41,674 bases of DNA from NCBI GenBank assembly GCA_021819135.1, contig JAKASE010000020.1, positions 1 through 41,674 of the forward strand, given 5' to 3'. Each line of letters opens with the position of its first letter. Positions within the stretch are counted from its first letter, which is position 1. Shown here one piece after another: positions 31,919 to 38,691 of the stretch. Under the pieces are notes generated by a model. That model made no database searches and was not told the DNA's origin. It saw only the letters and a list, made by a program, of their open reading frames with translations. This DNA comes from Thermoplasmata archaeon (GTDB lineage Archaea > Thermoplasmatota > Thermoplasmata > Lutacidiplasmatales > UBA184). A program made the translations under genes and the position numbers.

Positions 31919-32254
31919 ATGCCGAGCGGTCCGGACGGAGCCAACGGGACCTCCCGACGACGGGAGGTGAGCGACCTCTACGCGACGGTCCTCGAGGTGG
32001 TGAAGCACTACCACGGCGCCGCCCGCATCACCCGGGTCTCCTACGGCGCGGGCATGCCGGTCGACCGTCTGAGGAACTTCGTCGAGCGCCTGCTCGCCCT
32101 GGGACTGCTGAAGAGCGAGGAGCTCGACGGCCGGCCGGCTTACGACATCACGGCGCGGGGCCAGGAGTACCTCGACAGCTACTGGAAGCTCCGGGGGTAT
32201 CTCGAAGGGCTCGAACGGGGACCGTCCGATGAGCGGCCGAGCCGCCGGCGATAG
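31919..32254 (+). CDS. Small winged-helix DNA-binding protein
   Basis: A 111-residue protein. Residues of about 18-90 match the archaeal winged-helix pattern: a helix with LYATVLEVVKHY, a turn, the MPVDRLRNFVERLLALGLL recognition region, and a hairpin that ends in YDITARGQEYLDSY, as in HTH_45/ArnR-like regulators. Both ends are Arg-rich. It begins 15 bases after the bactofilin-like gene and shares its promoter, so it may regulate that operon or act as an adaptor. The target is unknown. Confidence 0.75.
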   Translation: MPSGPDGANGTSRRREVSDLYATVLEVVKHYHGAARITRVSYGAGMPVDRLRNFVERLLALGLLKSEELDGRPAYDITARGQEYLDSYWKLRGYLEGLERGPSDERPSRRR

Positions 32255-32290
32255 CCCACGGGCCCGGGATGGGGTGGACCGTCCGCCCTC

Positions 32291-32614
32291 TCAGTAGCGT
32301 CGGACCTTCGGGTCGACGTAGGCCGACCAGGCGTCGATCCCGCCGTTCAGGTTCGCGACCGAGAGGAACCCGAGCCGTCGAAGGTATCCGACGACGAGGC
32401 TCGAGCGCTCTCCGATGTGGCAGTAGACGACCAGGTCCCGGTCGCGCGGGATCTCGTCGAGACGACCGGGGATCTCCGCCATGGGAATGTGGATCGAGGG
32501 CTTGATCGACGCGTACCGGCGCTCGAACGGTTCCCGGACGTCGAGGACGAGGACCCGGTCAGCCGGGTCCTTGAGCCGCCTCGCGAGCTCGCTCGGCTCG
32601 ATCCCAGGATCCAT
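32291..32614 (-). CDS. Single-domain rhodanese-like protein
   Basis: A 107-residue sulfurtransferase-fold protein with LDVREPFE (25-32), the active-site loop YCHIGERSS (Cys65) and GGIDAW near the C-terminus. Members carry sulfane sulfur as a cysteine persulfide. The ATG at 32614 is chosen; a GTG at 32635 would add seven residues. It is divergent from a YHS mini-protein gene over a single TATA-like element at 32674-32682. It may supply sulfur for tRNA or cofactor synthesis, such as molybdopterin, but nothing here fixes that. Confidence 0.87.
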   Translation of the reverse strand: MDPGIEPSELARRLKDPADRVLVLDVREPFERRYASIKPSIHIPMAEIPGRLDEIPRDRDLVVYCHIGERSSLVVGYLRRLGFLSVANLNGGIDAWSAYVDPKVRRY

Positions 32615-32673
32615 GGTGGCACCGTGGACCGACACCGTTCTCGCCGGTCCGCGCCGGGGTCGCGTCGGAGGAG

Positions 32674-32682
32674 CCTATAAGG
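32674..32682 (+). promoter_or_regulatory. TATA box for the YHS mini-protein, possibly bidirectional
   Basis: CCTATAAGG is centred 27 bases before the ATG at 32705. Read on the other strand it is CCTTATAGG and could also drive the rhodanese gene with a short leader. Confidence 0.6.
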
Positions 32683-32704
32683 TCCCGCATCCTCCGTTTC
32701 CCCG

Positions 32705-32851
32705 ATGAAGGTCAAGGACCCGGTCTGCGGAATGGTCATCGAGGACTCGATGGCGGCGGCGCACGGCACCTACGGGGGCGAGACGATCTACTTCTGCTCG
32801 GTGCCCTGCCAGAAGAGTTACGAGAAGAACCATCCACGCCGACCCGCTTGA
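32705..32851 (+). CDS. YHS-domain mini-protein
   Basis: A 48-residue protein made of one YHS domain. It has the opening DPVCGM (5-10), a YFCS turn with Cys31 and Cys35, and the usual Tyr-Glu-Lys-Asn-His ending. YHS domains occur in copper ATPases, monooxygenases and short stand-alone proteins, and are thought to bind metal through their cysteines. The ATG has a TATA box 27 bases upstream, so it is transcribed alone. Divergent partner: rhodanese. Downstream: an ABC-2 exporter. A metal- or sulfur-handling role is inference. Confidence 0.88.
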   Translation: MKVKDPVCGMVIEDSMAAAHGTYGGETIYFCSVPCQKSYEKNHPRRPA

Positions 32852-32944
32852 GCCGAGGTGAGCCGGTCCTCCCCGGGCCGGCATGGGCCCGCGCGCGGGC
32901 TATGCCGGGGCCCCTCATGCTAGGCCGGCACAGGCAGCCCACAG

Positions 32945-32954
32945 GGATTTGAAG
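32945..32954 (+). promoter_or_regulatory. Weak TATA-like element for the ABC exporter
   Basis: GATTTGAAGG-like sequence centred about 27 bases before the ATG at 32976. Spacing fits, sequence is poor. Confidence 0.3.
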
Positions 32955-32975
32955 GAGCCGCGGACTCCCCGCGCG

Positions 32976-33800
32976 ATGGATTCCGCGACCCTGCCGTCGG
33001 ACGTCACGCAGTGGTTCTCGGCGTTCCAGCGTCAGATCCGGTTCTACTTCCGCACGATGCGGTTCGTGGGATTGCTCGGCTTCGTGACGCTCGTTTCGGT
33101 GGCGGCGATGGCCGTCGCCATCGTCTACGGATCCAGCGCGACCTCGGCGTCCGACTACCTGTACGGGATCCTCGGCAACCTCCCTACGTTCGGGATCATC
33201 GTGGGGGCGTTCATCGGCGGCGATGCGATCGCGATGGACTCCGGGGGGACGGGCTACTTCACCCTCGTTCTCCCCGTACGGCGCCTCGTCCTCCTGCTCG
33301 GGCGGTACGCGGCCGCGTTCCTGGTCTCGTTCGTCCTGCTGCTCGTGTTCTACGCCTTCTCGATCTTCGGGGCGGCGTGGCTCTTCGGGGCCGGGTCGAT
33401 CCCCTGGACGGACGTCGGCGTGTCGGTCGGATTCGCCGCGCTCTTCGCCCTGGCGACGCTCGCGACCGCGTTCCTGTTCAGCGCCTTCTTCCGGAGCCCC
33501 GCGGTCAGCATGGTGGTCACGATCCTGGTCCTCTTCCTCGCCTTCCTGTTCATCGACGGCCTGCTCGTCCTCACGACCGTCGAACCGTGGTTCTCGCTCC
33601 TCTACGCCGGCGAGATCATGGCGCTCGTGTTCGAGGGCCAGCCGCACCTCACCTCCACCACGCTCAACGGGCCGCGGCACCTGACGATCACCACGTACCA
33701 TCCGTACCTCTGGGAGGGCGTCGTGATCCTGCTGGTGTACCTGGTCGTGTCGCTCGTCCTGAGCGCGGTGCTGTTCCAGTACCGGGAGTTGAAGGGGTGA
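32976..33800 (+). CDS. ABC-2 type transporter permease
   Basis: A 274-residue integral membrane protein with about six helices and little else, as usual for ABC-2 permeases. It starts with a short amphipathic segment (FQRQIRFYFRTMRF) before the first helix. The ATG at 32976 is preferred over 32883 because the extra residues look non-coding and a TATA-like element lies 27 bases upstream. The stop at 33800 is followed by the ATPase ATG at 33803, so the two make one exporter. The substrate is unknown; such pairs often export lipids, drugs or peptides. Confidence 0.85.
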   Translation: MDSATLPSDVTQWFSAFQRQIRFYFRTMRFVGLLGFVTLVSVAAMAVAIVYGSSATSASDYLYGILGNLPTFGIIVGAFIGGDAIAMDSGGTGYFTLVLPVRRLVLLLGRYAAAFLVSFVLLLVFYAFSIFGAAWLFGAGSIPWTDVGVSVGFAALFALATLATAFLFSAFFRSPAVSMVVTILVLFLAFLFIDGLLVLTTVEPWFSLLYAGEIMALVFEGQPHLTSTTLNGPRHLTITTYHPYLWEGVVILLVYLVVSLVLSAVLFQYRELKG

Positions 33801-33802
33801 CG

Positions 33803-34738
33803 ATGACGAGCCTCTCCGTCGACGGGCTCACGAAGCGCTACAACCACGGCCGCCCGGCCCTCGAGGACGCGACGTTCCGCTACGAGGGCGCGGGGGCGAT
33901 CGGCTACCTCGGGCCGAACGGCGCGGGGAAGACGACTACCCTCAAGCTCCTGACCCACCTGCTCCGTCCGACCCAGGGCCGCGCGCGGATCAACGAGATC
34001 GACGTCACCGAGGACCCGAAGCACGCCCTCGCCGACGTGGGCGCGGTGATCGAGACCCCGGAGCCGTACCCGTCCCAGACCGTCCGGGAGGCGATCGAGA
34101 TGGTGGCGGAGTTCCGGAGCGGCGACCTCGCGCGCGCCGGCTCGGAGATCCGCGACCTCAACGAGAAGCTCGAGCTCCCCCCGCTCGACCAGCGGACCGG
34201 GCGCCTGTCGAAGGGCCAGCGCCAGCGGGTCGTGATCGCCGCCGCGCTGATCCGCGATCCGCGGGTCATCATCCTGGACGAGCCGACCAACGGGCTCGAT
34301 CCCAAGGAGCGGATCCTCATCCGCAACCTCCTTCGGGAGCTCAAGAAGGACCACCTGATCCTGATGAGCTCGCACCTGATGCAGGAGGTCACGGAGATCT
34401 GCGACCAGGTGATCTTCATCAACCAGGGCAAGATCCTGCTCCGGGACTCCGTCGAGCACGTCGCGACCCGTTTCCAGACCCGTTCGGTCGATGCCGAGTT
34501 CGCGACCCCGATCGTGGTCGACCGCATCCGGGCCCTCGGGCCGGTCGTGAAGGACGCGGTCGTCGTCGGGGAGCGGAGGTTCCGGATCACGTTCGACGGG
34601 TCGAACGACGCGCGGGCCGAGATCCTGAAGGGCCTCGTCTCCCTCGGGCCGGTCCTTTCCTACTCGAACTCGTCGTTGATGCTCGAGGACGCCTACCTCT
34701 CGCTCATCGCGGCGAACGGCGGCTCCGCCGGAAGCTAG
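33803..34738 (+). CDS. ABC transporter ATP-binding protein
   Basis: Energises export by the permease encoded just upstream. The 311-residue protein has Walker A GPNGAGKTT (37-45), a Q-loop in ETPEPYPSQT, the signature RLSKGQRQR, Walker B VIILDEPTNGLDP and the switch His in SSHLMQE. A C-terminal extension of about 80 residues after the nucleotide-binding domain is common in the ABC-2/CcmA group. GAAGGGG at 33791-33797 is a ribosome binding site for the ATG at 33803; a GTG at 33797 that overlaps the permease stop is the alternative start. Confidence 0.93.
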   Translation: MTSLSVDGLTKRYNHGRPALEDATFRYEGAGAIGYLGPNGAGKTTTLKLLTHLLRPTQGRARINEIDVTEDPKHALADVGAVIETPEPYPSQTVREAIEMVAEFRSGDLARAGSEIRDLNEKLELPPLDQRTGRLSKGQRQRVVIAAALIRDPRVIILDEPTNGLDPKERILIRNLLRELKKDHLILMSSHLMQEVTEICDQVIFINQGKILLRDSVEHVATRFQTRSVDAEFATPIVVDRIRALGPVVKDAVVVGERRFRITFDGSNDARAEILKGLVSLGPVLSYSNSSLMLEDAYLSLIAANGGSAGS

Positions 34739-34782
34739 GCCCCGCGGCTCCCGGCGCGTTCGCCCTGGGCCGCGCTGCAAAA

Positions 34783-34790
34783 CCTTATCC
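34783..34790 (+). promoter_or_regulatory. TATA-like element for taw1
   Basis: CCTTATCC, preceded by a short A-run, centred about 32 bases before the ATG at 34818. Confidence 0.5.
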
Positions 34791-34817
34791 CACGAACCCC
34801 GGTCGACCGGTCCGGCG

Positions 34818-35798
34818 ATGGGCGACCAGGACCTCTCGAACGAGCTCGCCGGCCAGGGCTACCAGCTCGTCGGGAAGCACAGCGCGGTCAAGATGTGCTA
34901 CTGGACCCGCGAGTCGCTCGTGCGGGGCCGGGACTGCTACAAGGGACGGTTCTACGGGATCGAGAGCCACCGGTGCCTCCAGATGTCCCCCGCCATCGAC
35001 TCGTGCAACCTCCACTGCCGCTTCTGCTGGCGCAACCAGGGATGGGAGAACGACGAGGTCATGGCCGAGTACGACGACCCCGAGGGGCTGCTCGACCGGT
35101 CGATCGACGCCCAGCGGCGCATCCTTTCCGGGTTCAAGGGGGACGCCGCGGTCGACCTCGACCGCTGGGAGGCGTCGCAGCGACCGAAGCACATCGCGAT
35201 CTCGCTCACCGGGGAGCCGACCCTCTACCCCAAGATGAACCGGTTCCTCGAGCTCTGCCACGAGCGCGGCATCACGACGTTCCTCGTCACCAACGGGACG
35301 AACCCGGACGCGCTGCGGGCGCTCGACCCCTTGCCGACGCAGCTCTACGTCTCGGTGACGGCCCCGAACCCGGAGGTCTTCCGTCGGCTCACGCTGCCGG
35401 CGGACGAGCACGCCTGGGACCATCTGCTCGAGTCGCTCGCGATCGTCCGGGACCTGCGGACGCGCCGGGTCATCCGGCACACGCTCGTCAAGGGCTGGAA
35501 CCTCGGCTGGGTCGACCGGTATGCCGAGCTCGACGCGATCGCGCGTCCGGACTTCATCGAGCCGAAGGGCTACGTGTACATGGGGAAGTCCCGCCAGCGC
35601 CTCGGACGCGACCACGTCCCCTCCCACGAGGAGGTCGCGGAGTTCGCCCGGCGCCTCGCCCGGAGATCGGGCTACCTCCTGCTCGACGAGTCCCCGGACT
35701 CGAAGGTCCTCTTGCTCGGGCTTCGGGCCGAAGGTCGGTTCCTTCCCGGCCAGGAGCGCGAGCTCGCCCCGCTGCCGGTCCTGGCCGCGGTCGCGTAG
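34818..35798 (+). CDS. taw1: 4-demethylwyosine synthase (radical SAM)
   Basis: Condenses N1-methylguanosine-37 of tRNA-Phe with carbons from pyruvate to make the tricyclic 4-demethylwyosine. The 326-residue protein has the radical-SAM cysteines Cys63, Cys67 and Cys70 (SCNLHCRFCWR) and, ahead of them, Cys27, Cys40 and Cys53, the three ligands of the second iron-sulfur cluster that marks the TYW1/Taw1 family. SLTGEPTLYP follows. Its substrate is made by Trm5, encoded at 6924. Length matches archaeal Taw1, which lacks the flavodoxin domain of eukaryotic TYW1. Confidence 0.95.
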   Translation: MGDQDLSNELAGQGYQLVGKHSAVKMCYWTRESLVRGRDCYKGRFYGIESHRCLQMSPAIDSCNLHCRFCWRNQGWENDEVMAEYDDPEGLLDRSIDAQRRILSGFKGDAAVDLDRWEASQRPKHIAISLTGEPTLYPKMNRFLELCHERGITTFLVTNGTNPDALRALDPLPTQLYVSVTAPNPEVFRRLTLPADEHAWDHLLESLAIVRDLRTRRVIRHTLVKGWNLGWVDRYAELDAIARPDFIEPKGYVYMGKSRQRLGRDHVPSHEEVAEFARRLARRSGYLLLDESPDSKVLLLGLRAEGRFLPGQERELAPLPVLAAVA

Positions 35799-35816
35799 GT
35801 CAGCTATCCGGTCGGG

Positions 35817-35978
35817 CTAGATCGGGCGCCAGTTCAGGACCGACACGAACACCGCCGCGGCGATCCCGAGCCCGACCACGATGTACGGATTGATCTTGAG
35901 CGACTTGGTCTCCTCCATGTCGTAGTACTGGATGAGACCGGCCGCGCTCGAGAAGCCGGTACGACGATTGTCGGGCAT
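35817..35978 (-). CDS. Preprotein translocase subunit Sec61beta (SecG)
   Basis: A 53-residue membrane protein of the SecYEG/Sec61 channel. It has the archaeal Sec61beta signature: a polar N-terminus, SSAAGLIQYYDMEET at 10-24, a short linker with KINPYIVV, and one membrane helix at about 33-49 at the C-terminus. The ATG at 35978 is 29 bases after a TATA box. The gene is tail-to-tail with taw1, 18 bases apart, and stands alone as usual for this subunit. Confidence 0.92.
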   Translation of the reverse strand: MPDNRRTGFSSAAGLIQYYDMEETKSLKINPYIVVGLGIAAAVFVSVLNWRPI

Positions 35979-36483
35979 GGTCACCGGTTCAACGGGGCGC
36001 CGGTATATAACCGCTCACGGAGGCACGGCAAGCGCCCGCGTACGCGTTGTCCCCTCGGGCGCCGACCCGGAACGACGCCCGCCCCCGGGGGCCGTTCGGG
36101 GAGCGCTCGTCGCCATCCTCGGCGTGACGATCCTTCTCGCCGCGCTCTCCTCTTCCTCCTTCGGCGTCAAGAGGTCCTCCGTCAACGTCGCGGCCGCGAT
36201 CACGGGCGTGGTCCTTGCGGTCGCCGGTCTCGTCCGGGGGATACGGGCGGTCGGATCCTCGAGCCGGGTCCCTAGTCGGCGCGTCCCTATCCCGGCGCCG
36301 TGCCGCTACCCGGGCGACGTGGGCGGACCGACCCGCCCCCGGACGGTCAGCGGCGTAACGAGACCGACCCGAGGTCGAGGAGGTGGTCCTCGACCGCCTC
36401 GTGGAGCCGTCCGAGCAGGCCGCCCCCGAGATCGTCCTGGCCCCCCGAGAACACGCGGTCGAGCAGGGGGCGAGGGGGGGTGA
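35977..36483 (+). CDS. Uncertain small membrane-protein reading frame
   Basis: A frame whose central part (about 36094-36250) encodes two hydrophobic helices (GALVAILGVTILLAAL and AAAITGVVLAVAGLV) with strongly G/C-biased third positions, like real genes here. The start is unclear: the ATG at 35977 shares its CATG with the Sec61beta start and precedes the TATA box, and the next in-frame start is a GTG at 36124. The stop lies 137 bases inside the convergent sppA gene. It may be a small two-helix protein, a frameshifted remnant, or chance. Confidence 0.35.
   Translation: MVTGSTGRRYITAHGGTASARVRVVPSGADPERRPPPGAVRGALVAILGVTILLAALSSSSFGVKRSSVNVAAAITGVVLAVAGLVRGIRAVGSSSRVPSRRVPIPAPCRYPGDVGGPTRPRTVSGVTRPTRGRGGGPRPPRGAVRAGRPRDRPGPPRTRGRAGGEGG
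36002..36012 (-). promoter_or_regulatory. Strong near-palindromic TATA box for Sec61beta
   Basis: GGTTATATACC on the minus strand, centred 29 bases before the ATG at 35978. Its near symmetry could also allow plus-strand transcription into the uncertain membrane-protein frame at 35977-36483. Confidence 0.65.
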
Positions 36484-37177
36484 CCCGGATCGTCCGGCGC
36501 GAGGAGACTCCGGTCGCGTGCGCGAGCTCCTCGAGGGCCATCTCCCGGTCCGCGAGAGCGTCGATGAGGCCGAGCCGAAGGGATCGGCTCCCGCTCCAGA
36601 ACTCGCCGGTGGCGAGCGCCCGGATCTCTTCGACCGGCCGCTTCCGCTCCCGAGCGACGAGATCGACGAACACCGTGTGGCTCTCCTCGGCGAGCGCGGC
36701 GATCTTCCCCCGCTCCTCGTCGGTGAGGGGGCGGTATCCCTGGTAGGCGTCCTTGTGGCGCCCGGCGTGGATGAGGTCGACCGAGATCCCGAGGCGACGG
36801 AGCAGGTCCCGGGCGGCGAAGTGCGGGTAGATGACCCCGATCGAACCGACCTCGGACTCGGGATACGCGAAGATCCGTCGCGCCCCGAGCGCGGCCAGGT
36901 AGGCCCCGGAGGCCCCGATCGATCCGATCGAGGCGTAGACCGGCTTCACCGCGTCGAGGCGCTTGACGGCGAGGTAGAGATCCATCGAGGCGATCGACTC
37001 CCCGCCTCCGCTCGAGATGTCGAGCAAGACCCCGCGGATCCGGCGGCGCTGACGGAGCCCCTTCAGAAGGCGGAGGTACGGTTCGACCGTCCGCTCGCGG
37101 ATCGTTCCCCGGAACGGCACATGGGCCAGACGTTCGCGCATGGGAGGGGACGCATGCCCATGGCCCGGGTCGGACAT
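36347..37177 (-). CDS. Signal peptide peptidase SppA-like serine protease (S49)
   Basis: A 276-residue ClpP-fold protease. The nucleophile is Ser90 in SIGASGAY and the general base is Lys142 in AGRHKDAYQGYRPLT, the Ser-Lys dyad of SppA; EVGSIGVI lies between. It has no membrane helix at the N-terminus, unlike bacterial SppA, so it is either soluble, peripheral, or missing an exported segment. SppA enzymes degrade cleaved signal peptides. The ATG at 37177 is about 37 bases after the shared TATA element; Met13 (37141) is an alternative. It is divergent from a polytopic membrane protein. Confidence 0.85.
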   Translation of the reverse strand: MSDPGHGHASPPMRERLAHVPFRGTIRERTVEPYLRLLKGLRQRRRIRGVLLDISSGGGESIASMDLYLAVKRLDAVKPVYASIGSIGASGAYLAALGARRIFAYPESEVGSIGVIYPHFAARDLLRRLGISVDLIHAGRHKDAYQGYRPLTDEERGKIAALAEESHTVFVDLVARERKRPVEEIRALATGEFWSGSRSLRLGLIDALADREMALEELAHATGVSSRRTIRVTPPRPLLDRVFSGGQDDLGGGLLGRLHEAVEDHLLDLGSVSLRR

Positions 37178-37209
37178 AACGTCAGGGTGCCCTCCGGTCG
37201 GCCGGACCG

Positions 37210-37218
37210 TTCAAGTAG
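37210..37218. promoter_or_regulatory. TATA-like element between sppA and the polytopic membrane protein
   Basis: TTCAAGTAG, centred 29 bases before the GTG at 37243 and about 37 bases before the minus-strand ATG at 37177. It is the only AT-rich element between the divergent genes and may serve both. Confidence 0.45.
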
Positions 37219-37242
37219 CCCGATGCCCCCCTCCGGTACGCT

Positions 37243-38229
37243 GTGCGCCTGCTCATCCGCCCCCGACTGCCGGCGATCGCCCTGCTCCTCCTGGCGCCCT
37301 CGATCCCTGAGCTGCTCACCGGCTCGACGCCGATCACGAACCTCGTCCTCAACCCTCCCGCCTTCGCGATCAACTTCCTCGGCGACGTCGGGCTCTACGG
37401 GACCGGAGCGCTCCTCATCCGGGAGTTCGCGGTCGCCTACCGGAAGGGCTGGGCGTCGATCCTGCTGCTCGGCGCCGCCTACGGCATCGTCGAGGAGGGG
37501 TTCGCGGTGCACACCTTCTTCCAACCGTCCGGTCCGCCGGTCGACGCCCTCGGTACCTACGGGCACGCCTTCGGCGTCAACTGGGTCTGGGCCCTCGGCC
37601 TCACGGTATTCCACGCCACCTACTCGATCGCGCTGCCGATCCTCCTGACCTACCTGTGGTTCCCGGAGGTCCGGGACCGCCGGTGGCTCGACCGGGGACT
37701 CCTCGCGCTGGTCGCGTCCGTCTACCTCTTCGTGGTCTCCCTCTTCTCATTCGTCGTCGGCCACGGACCCTCCCCCGCGGCCCTCGCCTTCTTCCTCGGG
37801 GTGGTCGCTGTGCTGCTCTCCCTTGCCTACCGGCTTCCCGGGGACCTCCTGCGACCCCGGCCCGGGCCGGCGCGCATCGGTCGACGGGGTCTCGTGCTTC
37901 TCGGTACGGTCGAGTTCGACGCATGGGTGGCGGTGATCATCCTCGCCTCGGCCCGGATCGTCCCGGCGATCGCCACGGTGGTCCTGATCGTCGTCGCGAA
38001 CGCGGCGGTGCTGGCGACATTGCTCCGTCGCGTCGGCACCGAGGACCTCGAGCGGACCCAGTTCGCCTTTGCCGCCGGGATGATGGCGATCCTCTTCGTC
38101 TGGGACATCCCGACGGAGTTCGCCGTGCCCGGTATCCTGGGCGTGAGCCTCCTCTTCGCGCTGCTCCTCTACCGGCTGAACCGTACGGTGAACGCGCGCG
38201 CAGCCCCCACTCCCGCGGTCGGTGGGTGA
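37243..38229 (+). CDS. Polytopic membrane protein, possibly CPBP-like
   Basis: A 328-residue protein with about eight to ten hydrophobic helices. One helix contains GIVEEGFAVH (Glu84, Glu85, His90) and another FHATYSIALP (His124). Paired glutamates followed by a histidine in a later helix recall the CPBP/CAAX-protease family, but the usual Arg is missing, so the match is tentative. The start is a GTG at 37243, 29 bases after the TATA-like element. The divergent neighbour is SppA. A membrane-protease function would suit that context but is inference. Confidence 0.6.
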   Translation: MRLLIRPRLPAIALLLLAPSIPELLTGSTPITNLVLNPPAFAINFLGDVGLYGTGALLIREFAVAYRKGWASILLLGAAYGIVEEGFAVHTFFQPSGPPVDALGTYGHAFGVNWVWALGLTVFHATYSIALPILLTYLWFPEVRDRRWLDRGLLALVASVYLFVVSLFSFVVGHGPSPAALAFFLGVVAVLLSLAYRLPGDLLRPRPGPARIGRRGLVLLGTVEFDAWVAVIILASARIVPAIATVVLIVVANAAVLATLLRRVGTEDLERTQFAFAAGMMAILFVWDIPTEFAVPGILGVSLLFALLLYRLNRTVNARAAPTPAVGG

Positions 38230-38256
38230 GAATCCGCGAGGCGATGACGACCGGCC

Positions 38257-38517
38257 CTACTTGGCGAGGGGGCGGGCCCCGAAGGGGCTCCAGAAGCTCC
38301 CCAGACTCAGGGCGGCCTCCGGCCCGAGGCTGAACCCCCGGGCCGCGAGCGCCGGAGGGGCGGGGGCGCCCGAGCCATAGAGGGCTCGGTCATCAACGGT
38401 CGATCGGTGGCGGGTCTTCTCGTGCGACAGGGGGCTCGCGTTCGCGGTCATCGTACCGAGAATGGCGGGGAACCCCATGGTCCGGACGCACGGCGGGGGC
38501 TCACCGCCGGTGAGCAC
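38257..38517 (-). CDS. Uncertain small hypothetical protein
   Basis: A frame of up to 86 codons with strongly G/C-biased third positions and a plausible composition in its last 65 residues (rich in Ala, Pro, Ser, with SFWSPFGA near the end). An internal ATG at 38451 may be the real start; the first ATG at 38517 sits in a strong hairpin. No promoter-like element is found at the expected distance from either, and no family is recognised. Confidence 0.35.
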   Translation of the reverse strand: MLTGGEPPPCVRTMGFPAILGTMTANASPLSHEKTRHRSTVDDRALYGSGAPAPPALAARGFSLGPEAALSLGSFWSPFGARPLAK

Positions 38518-38654
38518 CCCGGGTGCGCGCTCCTCCGCCTCCGCTCGCAGGTGTTCTCCGATCCCCGTGATGGGGGTTCGTCCCGATCCCTGACCGCCCG
38601 CTCGGGCGAAGCCCGGGCGGCCCCACGGCCGGCCCGGGGAGGTCTCGAGTAACA

Positions 38655-38663
38655 GCTATTACC
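38655..38663 (+). promoter_or_regulatory. TATA-like element for the rfcS-moaC-moaB operon
   Basis: GCTATTACC, centred about 33 bases before the ATG at 38692, the only AT-rich stretch nearby. Confidence 0.45.
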
Positions 38664-38691
38664 CGCCCGGGAAGACCGCGGGTGCTTCGCC

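Larger units (their letters stand above)
38230..38691. other. Structured spacer before rfcS
   Basis: About 460 bases with one uncertain minus-strand frame (38257-38517) and several hairpins: GCTCACC/GGTGAGC with a three-base loop at 38499-38515, and CCGCCCG/CGGGCGG at 38594-38620 with an alternative inner pairing CGGGC/GCCCG. The rfcS promoter lies at 38655-38663. I could not match known archaeal RNAs (no RNase P or SRP core motifs seen). Confidence 0.45.

Noticed and set aside
38407-38652. An 81-codon plus-strand frame before rfcS
   Set aside because: It has shadow-like Arg/Gly composition, crosses the hairpins and has no promoter or ribosome binding site.
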